From assembly GCA_961205875.1 (NCBI GenBank), contig OY540816.1, positions 23,632,701-23,696,700 on the forward strand: a stretch of DNA of 64,000 nt. The letters run 5' to 3'. Every line of letters begins with the position of its first letter. The first letter of the stretch is position 1. The translations under genes and the position numbers were made by a program. Source of the DNA: Sialis fuliginosa. Its lineage: Eukaryota > Arthropoda > Insecta > Megaloptera > Sialidae. Shown here piece by piece: positions 24,850-36,422 of this stretch. Below the pieces are notes generated by a model. The model was not told the origin of the DNA. It made no database searches and saw nothing but the letters and a program-made list of their open reading frames with translations.

Positions 24850-27800
24850 ATGGAAAACTATACCTACCTTGAAGTGATTCTTGTAGACTCAAATATGTTA
24901 TATTTTCTATTAAAAACAATTATTGGAGTTTTCGTGATTCTTGTGTTGAATTATGTTTGGAAAAGAAGACATCTTTATTTACTGGCTTTAAGAATTCCAG
25001 GAATATCTCTCGGATTTATCTTTGTTAATATATTGAAGAATTTTGGAAGTGTAAAGAACATAGGTAAATTTTTTTAATTTATTTCAAGGTAATATTAAAA
25101 TACGATTTAAAAAATTATTTTTCTCGAAAAATTCTTGCTTTTTCAAGTATTAAAAACAAATTAAAGAAATATAATTTAATCATGTCAATATTTTGTGATA
25201 TCTTAACATAAAAAGGGCAAAAATTATAATTTTTTTAAATGAAAATTTGTCACGCAATACTTTTTATAAAAACATTTTCCATGGTTTTTCAGACTTTATA
25301 AAAATAGCAGACGATATAAAAGATGCTATGAACGTAAACGGAACGCCCAAGAAATTGTGGCTAGGCACAAATCTTTTTGTGTTTGTGATAAATCCAGAAG
25401 ATATAAAGATTGTTGCTAATTCTTTTGATTGTATAGATAAATCTCCACTACTTTATGGAGCTTTAAAAGATATGTTCTACAATTCTATTATAGTGAAAGC
25501 AGGTATGTTATATGTATTTCTCTTATCAATTATAAATGATTATATGTATATTATACAAGCTCACCCATTTTAAGTGTCCACACCTTTAACTTTTTATGGA
25601 GAGTTTCTATCGAAAAATTTTTCAGACAAAAGTTACACGGTTTAGGGGGGACATCGATGTCCTGTTTTTAATTTTTTAAGGTGGCAATTTCAAGGACATT
25701 TTTAGGGTTCCGTAGAAAACTAGGAACCCTTATGGTTTCGCTCTGTCCTAAATAAATTTTATACTGATTAAGATAAAATTTGGTATACGGACGAAAAATG
25801 TTAACCCAAAAACAGAAATGATAAGATTTTTTTGGACCTCCTTCACATGGACTGAAAAGTATATTAAAAAAAAATAATTTAATCCATTAAGTCGAATGTC
25901 TTTGGAATGATCTCCTAAAATTCAACAAAATTTTTTGATTTTAACCCTTCAGTCACGAATTATTTGCTTTCAAATGTCGTTATCAGTGCGTCCTCGCCTC
26001 CTCTAATTTATAAACTTTAAAAAATTGAAAAATTTCCAGAATGTAGCTTTTAATTAGTACTTTCAATAAAAATTATATCTGCAGAAAAAATATTTTTTGA
26101 AAGTCGACATTTGTCATTAAAGACTCCTTCTAATATAATATTTTTTCAGGACATTTATGGAAGGTGCAAAAAAAAAAATTATGCCTTTTTTTTCGAAATT
26201 ATCATGTGACAGTTATGTGGGAACATTTAATAATATCAGTGATAATTTTCTGGATAAATTAGGAGAGAAAACAGAATGGTCAGAACATGATCTGGAAATA
26301 CTTAGTGAGAATATGGCAATGGACACTTTAATACGTAAGAGTTTTATCTAAAACAGGGCTGGCCAGGCCTGTTCTAAAACAAAGTCTATTGCAATGATTC
26401 AAACTAATTCTTATATATTTTTTAGAAATACTCACTAAAACGGATGTATTAACTGATGATGACTATCAGAGTTTCACCAGAAGTGGTAAAAGGTACGTGG
26501 ACAGTTTTTTTTTTATTTATAAACAAAAGATAGCTTTGTTTTTTTTAATTCTATAATTAAATTACATTTCAATTTGCAAAAAAATCTGAAAAGTAGAGAT
26601 TACAATCTTTAAAATGTAATTTTATTTTTTGGCCTTTTTTCGAACCATTTTTCGAGCCATATTTTAATGTTTTTTTTTTCTTCGCGTTACGAATATCTTC
26701 GGGTCTAATACAAGCACAAACACCAATTTATTTTTAATTTCAGTATGATGGAAATAACGTGCAGAAGAATTGTAAGATTTTGGTTACTCAGTGACTTCTT
26801 GTTCCAGTTTTCGAGTATGCGTAAAAAATACAAACAAAGTATAGCCGATTTAATAAAATTCAATAAAAAAGTAAGATAAAGCTAAGTGTGTATGTGTGTA
26901 AAAATTATCAGATTAAGGCAATCATCATAAAATACTTTAATACAAAAATAACATCGAAAATACGTCTTTGAATACGTTGTCTGCTAAAATGTGTTAATGA
27001 ATTTAGTAAAATATTAAAAATAATGGTAGGGGTACAAATTAATATATGTGTTCATACGAGGATCACAGCCGAAGGCTGAGATCCCAACAAATTTAAGTAT
27101 CTAAATATGGTGCGACATGAGGTTGGGGCGCAAAGGCCCTAGTTTATTATAACATACTGTTTTAAATGATACAATTATATTTAGGTGATTGAGGCAAAAT
27201 TAAAAGAAAGACAATCTGCTGAAAACTCTAGACAAAAGTGTTTCCTAGACTATCTTCTAGACACGCACGAAGAAGGCGAAATAGACATGAATGATCTTCG
27301 TTTCGAACTACAAACCGTGTTAACAGCTGTAAGATTAAAACCAATCTTGAGCATTGCAGGAAATAAATCATTTATCAATTTTCAGGGATCTGAAACAACA
27401 AGTGCCACCATTAAACACATAATAACTCTACTTGCAATGCATCCAGATGTCCAACAGAAACTATACGAGGAAGTGAAAGATATCTTCCAGGACACAGACA
27501 GGCCTGTTTGTGTTGAAGACGTTAGGAAGATGGTGTACCTGGAGATGGTAATCAAAGAAACTGTAAGGGTGTTCAACAATGCGGCTAATTTAGCTCGAGT
27601 AGCTAACAAAGATGTCCAATTGACCGAGTACGTTATTCCTAAAGGAGCTAATGTAGTTTTTAGCCCCTATATTACTCACCATAATCCTGAATATTGGCCA
27701 GATCCGTATAAGTTTGACCCTGAGAGGTTTTCCGTTGAGAATTCTATGAATAGACATCCTTATACCTTCATTGCGTTTAGTGCAGGACCAAGGAATTGTA

Positions 27801-28885
27801 TAGGTAAGTAGTTTATACTATACACTTAACAGGAGTCTAACAGTGATACAGTCTTGGTCAAAACCTATATTTTGTAAGTAGCTTTTAATACGATGGTTCA
27901 TCGATTAATCAGTATCCATTTAACTAAAGAAAGATTTAATTACATCGAAGAAAATTAGATTCAACAAAAAAAATTATTAATAACATTTTTAATAAAATGT
28001 ATTATAAACTAAAAGGTCTCCAAGACATCGCCTTAATTAAAAAAGCACCTAAAAATTACACTAAACTCCCGTTTCACCAGACTACTAAAAGATTGTCCAA
28101 AATGTTTAAGAAATTCGACTTTAAATTGGTTTATTCTAATAATAATAATAATATTAAAAGTCTCCTAGGTATCTCCAAAGATAAAACATAATTAAATGAA
28201 AAATCGGGTATTTATAAAATTAACTGCTTAAACTGCGACAAAGCTTACATAGGACAAACTAGGAGATTGATAAACATTAGATTTAAAGAGCACATGGCTC
28301 ACTTAAAATACATAATATAGTCATACATTAGTAATGTATGACTATATTAAACCACATAACATATATAAGTAATTCAAAACTAATTTAAAAATGCAGTAAT
28401 AATAATTAGACGCAGCTGAAAGCATAGAAATCTTGAGAGATAAGACCTTCTAGACCTTGCAGTTGATTGGTCTGAATCACTGAAGCGAGGTAAGTATTTT
28501 TAGTATAAATATAGGTTTTAACCAAGACTGTATCTGTCTGGAATTGATGAGGACTTCTTGTGAAGTCGAAACACGTGTCGAGTGACATTGTTATATTTTG
28601 GTTAAAGTGTATATTTTTAGTTTACGTGATTAAGAAACCACAGTTTCTCCGTTTTCCAGTAGTTTATATCCAGTTTTTGTCTCCAAATAATACGTTTTCG
28701 ATTTTCCAGGGTACAAGTACGAGATGAACCTGTTAAAAACCTTAATGTCTAAACTTGTATTTAGATACAGTCTGCGAACTCAAGCTACAATGTCAGATGT
28801 TACCAACAATTTTGAGTTAGTTTTAAATTGGAACTGCAAACATCCAATCATTATTACAGCGAGAAATAGTACTATAAAAACATAG
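24850..28885 (+). CDS. Cytochrome P450, clan 4 (CYP4-like), copy 5, with 1-bp frameshift
   Basis: Sister of copy 4. Exons: 24850-25063, 25293-25502, 26150-26334, 26426-26492, 26744-26870, 27185-27328, 27386-27803 and 28710-28885. Exon 3 has 185 bp where all paralogues have 186: the run of A after ggtgc (26168-26178) has 11 A, one too few, which shifts the frame; downstream exons are all intact. It is either a young pseudogene or a homopolymer sequencing error. The start is uncertain: ATG 24850 is the first in frame, ATG 24895 aligns with copy 4. I-helix GSETTS, K-helix KETVR, DPERF and FSAGPRNCIG are all present. Intron 6 is only 57 bp and has no stop in frame. Intron 7 carries an 840-bp Penelope-like insertion. 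AATAAA at 29183-29188. Confidence 0.85.
25700..26075 (+). repeat. Dispersed repeat 'agggttcc...aggaaccct' family, copy 1
   Basis: Begins near agggttccgtagaaaactag and contains gattttaacccttcagtcac and cttttaattagtactttcaa. The same segments occur at about 30165-30540 (same orientation) and 59200-59590 (inverted). It is non-coding, in intron 2 of P450 copy 5, and is probably an old DNA transposon. Confidence 0.65.
27818..28657 (+). mobile_element. Penelope-like retroelement fragment
   Basis: This 840-bp insert is bounded by an 11-bp direct repeat (agtagtttata at 27807-27817 and 28658-28668); the equivalent intron of P450 copy 4 has no insert. Inside, a frame at 27997-28191 (...PFHQTTKRLSKMFKKF..., LLGISKDKT) continues past a stop into NEKSGIYKINCLNCDKAYIG and QTRRLINIRFKEH (about 28197-28290). 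That is the linker and GIY-YIG endonuclease start of Penelope-like elements. The two ends carry inverted copies of gatacagtcttggt. A hammerhead-like motif precedes the 3' end. The reverse transcriptase is missing. Confidence 0.85.
28528..28592 (+). ncRNA. Hammerhead-like motif in the Penelope-like fragment, slightly decayed
   Basis: attgatgag (core CUGAUGA with C changed to U), a good stem II (gacttc ttgt gaagtc), then GAAA, minimal stem III ACAC/GUGU and cleavage triplet GUC before gagtgaca, which can pair with tgtc upstream. It is followed by ttgttatattttggttaaag, the same arrangement as after the motif at 19413-19457. Confidence 0.6.
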
Positions 28886-30164
28886 TGCTGTATTAAATCG
28901 ATTATTTTTTACTGAAGTATATACCTTTGACTTACTGTTAATTTTTTTTTTCTTAAATTTTTTACTTTTAAACTGCATATTATTTTCCACATATTTTATT
29001 ATACATTTTTTCAATTTTTTGCACTACACAAATTAGCTTTTACAACTGCAGAAACAAACTACAACTACACACTAAAATAACCCCCGCTTTACTATCTCAG
29101 GTTATAATTAGTTATATCCTGAAAATTATGTAATTTAAAAAAATGTTGTAATTTTATATATGTAAGTGTATCTTTTCTACAAAATAAAATTAGCATTTCT
29201 TTTGTCAAATTCTGCAAATAGTTATTTATCTGTTCATACGAAAAATATTATTAAAATAACTTCCCCAGGGCTTAGAGAATATTTAAAAAGACATGCAATC
29301 TTCAAATGACACGTTTTAACCCAAAACAAAAATTTAACAATAGAAAAAATGTATTGCAATAATCATAATATTAACTTTAAAATATGTTGGTCGGTGCCAA
29401 TTTAAACCCTTAAGGTATCTTTCGATATTTAAAGTTTAATTTTTATGTTTTAGTTGTTATTTCTAAAAAAAAAATTGCATGAAAAATAAAAATTTGGTAA
29501 AATAATTATAATATTTATTGGTGATATAATTTTTTTAATTAACATATTAATCTAGTGCCATTTTTGTTTTAAAATATAAACATTTTCAAATATTAAAAAC
29601 AAAAAATTCTATAATACCTCTTTTTACGAATTTGGTTAAAAAAATTCGACAGTATATAGTTTTTAAGATAATTATTATACAACTAGTTTTTTCTATCTCC
29701 TAGTTAGCTGAAATTGTGCTACAGATAAGTAATAAATAATTACATACAGTAGTCTCTTGTGTTTTATATTAGACAAAGCGCCTAGTTATTTTCTATGAAT
29801 TTCACCTTATTTTGACACTTTTTTACAGTTCCGTTACTACCCCAATTATTATTTTATGCTGTGATTTTTTGTTATAACACCTAACCTAATTTTGATGAGA
29901 TAAATTTGTCTTACAAAAAATTGTACTAAAAATTCAACACCTTGTTAATTTTTAGGTAATTATTTGTAGCAAATTCATTCTTTCTTTATGTTATTCACGT
30001 TTTGCCCCTCCCGCCCCTCTACAATTCAACATCAAATTTAACCATTAAAATTTAAAAAAAACCTAAAACACTGAAAAGTATTTTAAAAATAAATAAAAAA
30101 AATTTTTTCTTTCTTAAAAACTTTTTTATTTGCTTGGCTCCGACTTCAAAAACTGTTAAATTTA

Positions 30165-30540
30165 ATTATTATATACTTTTAAGTGTTTTTAGGGTTTAAA
30201 ATTATAACGAAAACTCTCAAAAATTATTGGACCCCCTTCCATAGACTTACCCCCATTGAGTGGGGTGTCTTTAGATAGGTCTTCTAAAATGCAACAAAAA
30301 ATGCTATATGACTTTTTGATTTTAACCCTTCAGTCAAGATATATTTGCTTTTCAATGTAGTTATCAGAGCGTCCCCCTTCTAATTTCTAAACTATCAATT
30401 CAAAAAATCTGAAAAAATTTCAGAATGTAGCTTTTAATTAGTACTTTCAATAAAAATTATAACGAACACTGTATCAAAAATAGTTTATGAAGAATTTTGA
30501 AATTTTTTATAAATCGTAGTGAGAATGAATAGGAACCCTA
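30165..30540 (+). repeat. Dispersed repeat 'agggttcc' family, copy 2
   Basis: Shares gattttaacccttcagtca, gcttttcaatgtagttatca and cttttaattagtactttcaa with the copy at 25700-26075, in the same order. Confidence 0.65.
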
Positions 30541-31076
30541 TCATGTGGGTGCCCAACACGCTGTTTTTTTTTTTGCCTATAAGACAAATACTTTATCAAC
30601 CAAAAAAAATAAGATATTAAAAAGGTGGAAGGTAAATAAACTATTTAATCGTTAAGAAATAAGAATTGTTTAGTACCACTGATTTAAAGGAAGTTAAGAA
30701 TTAATAAAAAAATACAATCATTAATCATAAAAGATTTGTTCCAGTTCACCAACTTCGTGGGAGATATTTTTAACTGTTTCTGACTAATTCATATCTAATT
30801 ACTTAACTGAGATATTAATCGACTAATTAACAGAAAAAATACATCGTGAAATTTTATAATATTTTTAAATTACTATTTTTATATAACTTGATCTAATTTA
30901 ATTACATTCTGATATTTATTATAACAGATTATACAATATATTTGATATTTTAAAAGAGTTACAGTAATTATTATTTCAATTAATATTTTTATTTGCTTCT
31001 ATTTTTTTATGTCTATTAAAAACGTCTTAATAAGATAATTATCATAAAGTTTATTTATACTTATATTTTTTGTTAG

Positions 31077-31479
31077 ATAACTAAGGTACTGGCACCAGTC
31101 TTGGACGCATTAAGAAGTAGGTATACTGTTTTTTTGTAATTCTTATGAATTTATGTTATTAATAAAACAAGTACCTCTTTATTAAATCAATTTAATTACC
31201 AAAGTTCATATTTTCTCCAGTAATGGACAACGTAAAACCAGTAATGGGCACCCAGTGATGGACACAACAAAAGTTATAAAATAAAGTAAACAATGTAAAG
31301 CAGTTGCTATGATAATATAATAATTAATAAATAGATTACACTAATAATTAGTTTAAATGTCCACCATTTTAACTCATTGACCGATTGTCAACAAACTAAG
31401 CTGTTTTACAGTTAAGTTTAATTAAACAAGAGTCCAACACTGGAGTATTAGCCAAGACTGGTGCCAGTACCTTAGTTAT
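31077..31479. mobile_element. MITE with TIR 'GGTACTGGCACCAGTCTTGG', best copy
   Basis: Both ends carry ataactaaggtactggcacc, extending over about 29 bp as a perfect inverted repeat. The interior is non-coding, with ccagtaatgg/ccagtgatgg motifs. Related copies: 14711-15005, a fragment at 60840-60890, and 61513-61870. Confidence 0.85.
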
Positions 31480-34400
31480 ATAATATTATTATTTCATGAT
31501 TTCATTCTCATTGGAAATAGCTACTAAATTTTAATTGCTCATTTTAATTTTAATGGGTTATTAAAAATAATAATGCAATTTTATATTTATTTAAATTATT
31601 AATACCAATGTAAACAGAGGAGCCTGCAGAACATTTTTCAAATGGGGGGGGGGGGGGAGCTAGTAAGTAAATTATTACATCAAATAAACTTGAAAAAAAA
31701 ATATTTTTGTGTTTTCCGATCTCCAAGAGGGGAGGGGGCATACTAAATGAAATTGAGGTAAGCCAAGTGTTTCGTTCTCGTACTCGTGACAGTTATTTTG
31801 TAAATAAATTTTTAAATAACCCTTCATTTTTCCGTAGTAACAAAAAGCTCGGCGCGTGTAAAGTAATTTTTAATTTTTGACACTTATTTTAAATGTTTTT
31901 CTATATACGTAGCCCCGGGGGTAAGTCTAGTCACTTTTAAACAGTGCATTAAATACGCCATGTGTCTAACAATAGTACAAATGGGTAGATGTGTGAATAC
32001 ATACGAAAAAATAACCATAATTTGCAAAAGGTGTTGAAAGCAAAATTAATTTTTTTCTTACAAACTTATTATGTCTAGTTTTTTCGCAACACTTGTTAGA
32101 TTTTTTATAAAAAATAAACAAATGTGTGAAACGACATACATAATTATTCATTTTACAAATTGGGCATTTAAAGTGATAAAATTAATATTTTTATAAATAT
32201 TTTTTTCACGATGTGAAATTCGAAAACGAAAAAAATAGAAAAGTTATATTTTACATATATTTTATTTATTATATTCCGTCCGTCTACCTTTTTCAGTTAA
32301 AGCAAAATATCTCGTAAACTTTGTAAAAGATTATTGAATAATATAATTGAAATTATTGAATATTGTTATGGATAAAATATTACGTTGGTATCATAGGGGG
32401 GGGGGGGGGGTAAATAACATAATTTTCTGGTTCTTGTAGATTATTTAATTTTGTAAAACACAAAGATGTTTTGACATATATTTAATAAACGATTTAAAAC
32501 ATTTTGCAATTTACCTGGAGCTATAATTTTACCTAAGAGTCTCGAGTTAAAACTGAAGGACTATTAATCATTCTGAGAGTTATTAAGACATTATTAGTTA
32601 ATGATTCTGTGGGAAAACGTATTGTATATATATATATATATACAAAATATACTAATGGCATTACCGAGCATTTTAGAAATCAATATGACTATACTATTCG
32701 ATTTATCCATATTATAAATGCGAAAATAACTATGTCTGTTTGTTACCTTTTCACGGTTAAACTGCTGAACCGATTTTGAAGAAGTTTGGCAGGGAGATAG
32801 CTTACATCCTGAGGAAGGACAACAACTAGTATTTTTTTTACAAATAAATATTTATTTCTTGTATTTTATTAACTTTTAATAATTAAAATTTGATATTTTT
32901 ATTATTTCTTTGCGCAAAAGACGTTTTGTACCTGTCTTATACACAGAAACCAAGTATACTAAAGTCAGGCGTGATCTTAACTTCAAAAATCCTTAATATA
33001 ATTAGGGTAAATTTGTTACCCACACATCACATTTTATACCTAATATATAATTTTTAAATTATATTTATTTTTATTTTTCCAATCTATTTACAAATTGTTT
33101 TCTCCGAACTAGTGTTGACAAGAATACAACAAAACTAAATACCCCTAATAAGATCGTGCTACTAAAAATTCACTTCCGGTCTATTCAAAATCAAAAACCG
33201 CATTATTTAATAAACGAAAGAAATCAATTTAGTTCTTTTTATGTGCATGGCATCAAAACTAGCCACGGATTCTGACAAAAGGAGTACATTTAGCTATCTA
33301 GTTAGCTTTGAATTTGACCGCACACACACACACAAATTTTAACTTCTGTTATTTTTTGACACAATAGAATTTCGTGCGTTTAATTATATGTTACGGTTTT
33401 ATTGTTTGTTTTTTTTATATAGAAAAACCTTTGCTTGATTTTATTTTGGTACATATACAACGTATAACAAATTGATTCTCGTTTTACGCGTATTCGCTAC
33501 ACGCGTTTTTTTTTTTTTTAAATAAACAAACTATATTTATATCTACAATGTGCAGGTATCGACCGATATGAATGAAACTAATACAGTAGTGTCTCGTTTT
33601 ACGCGGTAGTAGATACGTTCCACAGCAAACCGCATATAAAAAATCGCACAAAAAAAGACATTGTAAAAATTAAGGATAAAAAGTTTACGAAAAATAAAAT
33701 GCCTAAAAAAGGAAAATGGTGTATTTTCGAGGTTATAAATATTTTACCTGGAATAAGGATGTTATTTACATTATCATCATTATTGCTTATTGTACTTTTT
33801 ATGAAATTATGTATATATAGGTACATACTTAATAAAAATTCAAATTTATTAACTTATTAATACTTTATTTATACAAGTGTAGTGATAAGTACATTAACGG
33901 ACAGACAGACAGACAGAGAGACGGTAGCAAAATCTTGATGACCGATAAAAAATGAATAGTTTATCAAAAACAGCAGGGAGGTGCAAAAGTGAAGTCTAGG
34001 GTGCACCGAAAATTACATGACAACGAAAACACAAAATACAAAGTTATTGGTTGCATTTATGGTAGGTATTAACAGATTAAAAGATAAATAGTATGCTATC
34101 AATGATAAGGTGTCACATATCTGTGTAGATAAGCAGGTATTTTAAACTTTAAAACAAAATTAAACCAAAAGATAAATTAATATTGATTTTGAATATGTTT
34201 AATGTTTATATGAGAGCATATTTTGTACCAAGTGTGCTTTATTTTGTATATTATAAATAGATGCCGATAGGTGGCGCCACTATTACCAAGCAAAAAAAAA
34301 CTTAGCCGAGATAAGCTCAGTTTTGATTATATAACACCTAAAATTTCAGGTTAAACATACTATAGTAGGTATGTTTATTTTATGACATCTACTTATTGAC

Positions 34401-34912
34401 ATAGATGCTTTTTTTAAGTTTTAAAAATAACTGAGGTCGATCTGAAAAGAGAGAAAATAAAGATACAGTAGTTTTAAAAAAATCGGTCTTTATTATTTAT
34501 GCATATAATACACGAAATAAAGCACACTTGGTATAAAATATACTCTCATATAAACATATTCAAAATAATAAAAATAATAATAAAGTAATTCTGAAATTTA
34601 CAATATTTTAAAATAATAATAAAATAAAATTAAAAAAATTACGTAACGTCAATTAAGAACCACTGGTTTAAATTACCAATGAACATACAATAGATCAATT
34701 AGGTTCTTACAAAGTAAGGGTTATCGACTTATTACAATACACCCTTCTTAAATTACCCAAACAAAACAATATTTAAATAATTTTCAAACCTCAAAACGAA
34801 TTAATAATATTAGCATTTGAAAAAAAACTAGCTACCACATTACGGTTAGTTATATTTTTTTAGGGTACTTATACTTTTTTTGTTGGCTATGCGTGACGAA
34901 AATCATCTATGA

Positions 34913-34993
34913 GGCACGCGTTACAACCGGCACCTAGGGGCACAAAAAAACACCTATCTAAGGGGAGGGTACTAAAAAAATAACTATATAAGG
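34913..34993 (+). promoter_or_regulatory. Core promoter of the bHLH gene: Hairy/E(spl)-type site and TATA box
   Basis: GGCACGCG at 34913-34920 matches the class-C site (GGCACGCGMC) bound by Hairy/E(spl) repressors in proneural promoters. tatataagg at 34985-34993 is a good TATA box 37 bp before the ATG, implying a very short 5' leader. Function is inferred from the match and position only. Confidence 0.5.
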
Positions 34994-35029
34994 ACCCTTA
35001 AAAAATATTATACATTATTCCACCCAAAA

Positions 35030-35404
35030 ATGGCAACGGATAGTTTTATTTTTCATTGTTGGCAACAATCAAATTTCACTTCTTGCAACAATCAATTTTT
35101 ACAAACAAATGAAGATAATAAAGAAAATTATTTAACAGAAGACACATCGAGTTCTTCATCAAATGAATTTACGTCAGGAAAAAGCAGTCATAGAATAATA
35201 AAGAATAGTCAAGATAATATAGATAGGAGGAAAAGGTTGGCGGCAAATGCGAGAGAAAGAAGAAGAATGCAGAATTTGAATTTGGCGTTCGATAGATTGA
35301 GAAAATACTTACCAACTTTAGGGAATGAAAAACAATTGTCGAAATTTGAAACTTTGCAAATGGCGCAGAGTTATATTGGTGCATTATGTGATTTGTTAGA
35401 TTAG
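35030..35404 (+). CDS. Atonal/Amos-type proneural bHLH transcription factor
   Basis: Single-exon gene, 124 residues, start context CAAAAATGG. The N-terminal 65 residues are low complexity (Asn-, Ser-, Gln-rich). Residues 66-124 are a bHLH domain: basic region [15 protein letters not shown], helix 1 [15 protein letters not shown], a short loop, then helix 2 [21 protein letters not shown]. The NARERRRM and ETLQMAQ signatures are those of the Atonal family, which dimerise with Daughterless and bind E-boxes to select sense-organ precursors. The protein stops right after helix 2. The small size, single exon and loop LGNEKQ fit amos/cato-like genes better than atonal itself, but I do not assign a symbol. 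Likely regulated through the TATA and Hairy-type sites just upstream. Possible poly(A) signals near 35885 and 35958. It stands alone between the P450 and glucosidase arrays. Confidence 0.92.
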   Translation: MATDSFIFHCWQQSNFTSCNNQFLQTNEDNKENYLTEDTSSSSSNEFTSGKSSHRIIKNSQDNIDRRKRLAANARERRRMQNLNLAFDRLRKYLPTLGNEKQLSKFETLQMAQSYIGALCDLLD

Positions 35405-36422
35405 TGTTTTGTGCAGGAGTGAGGAATGTTCTTTTAATCAGAGGGGGAATTATATATTTTTATCGAATATACAAAAAAATATATATATTTTTTTCAAAGT
35501 TCTGTAATTGTAGTAAAAAAGGTCGAATTTGGGTCAGAAGTTATATATTGCATACAATTTTTTTTGTTAATTTTTGTGGACTGAATCTATTAATTTAACT
35601 TGAAAGTTTAGAATTCCTGCTTCAAAATGTTTTTATTTTATTTTTAATTTACAATTTTTTTATAAACAAGTTATTTAAAAATTAGAAAAAAATACAAAAT
35701 TTTCTATCTGTAGAAACATTAAAAAGGTTTCAAACTAAAAAAATGATTTTTTTCGACTCAAATAGACCTATTTTTATCAAAATTAAAAATATTTTTTATA
35801 TACTTTTCTTTTAAATCAACTGTTTAATGAATAATGAAAAAAATAACCCCCCACCCCCTTGATTTTATGTAAATAATTTGTATAAATAAAAATTATTATT
35901 ATATAATTGTGTTTTTAAATGTGTAATTAACACAAAATTGTGAATTTTTGTAATTAAAATAAACTATTAAAAAAAATTTATAAAGTAAAATGTGTTTTTT
36001 TTAAATTAAGGATTTTTTTATGAATTTTTTATATTTATTATTTTAACTTACCTGCCTATGAAAATAAAAAAAATTGCTTCCGGCGCCACTGACTATATTT
36101 AATAATTACAATAATAACATTAAGTTCCTAAAGGAAATTATGTATTATATTACTTATATTTGCAATTTATGTGGTAAAATGATGACTGTTGTAAACTAAA
36201 GAGATGAATCGGTGTTTCCCATTTATATACAGGATGATTCAAAACAGTCGTGTCAAACTTTAACAGTAAATTAAGAAAAACATTTTAAGCAAAAAACATT
36301 TATGTGTTCAGAAATTTTTCCTGAGGGGGCTACATTGAACAATTAAAATAAAATACTAACACAATGAAAATTTAAAATATATAGTTTATTTATTATAAAT
36401 AATATTAATAACACAAATTTTC
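35405..36422. other. 3' region of the bHLH gene and intergenic spacer
   Basis: Very AT-rich; contains the possible polyadenylation signals of the bHLH gene and, on the opposite strand, the AATAAA of GH1 gene A (36385-36390). No gene seen. Confidence 0.5.

Larger units (their letters stand above)
28886..34912. other. Long intergenic region, no gene seen
   Basis: About 6 kb of AT-rich DNA with only repeats: the dispersed repeat at 30165-30540, the MITE at 31077-31479, G/C homopolymer runs (31645, 32396), a decayed Helitron-type or SINE-like remnant at about 32690-32840 (aaactgctgaaccgattttg), a transposon-end fragment near 33600 (ttttacgcggtagtag) and a (gaca)n run near 33900. None of the short frames resembles a known protein. 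Confidence 0.6.

Noticed and set aside
27185..27811. Single 208-residue exon in P450 copy 5
   Set aside because: The open frame runs through a 57-bp intron with proper GTAAGA and TTCAG borders; the paralogue splits here.
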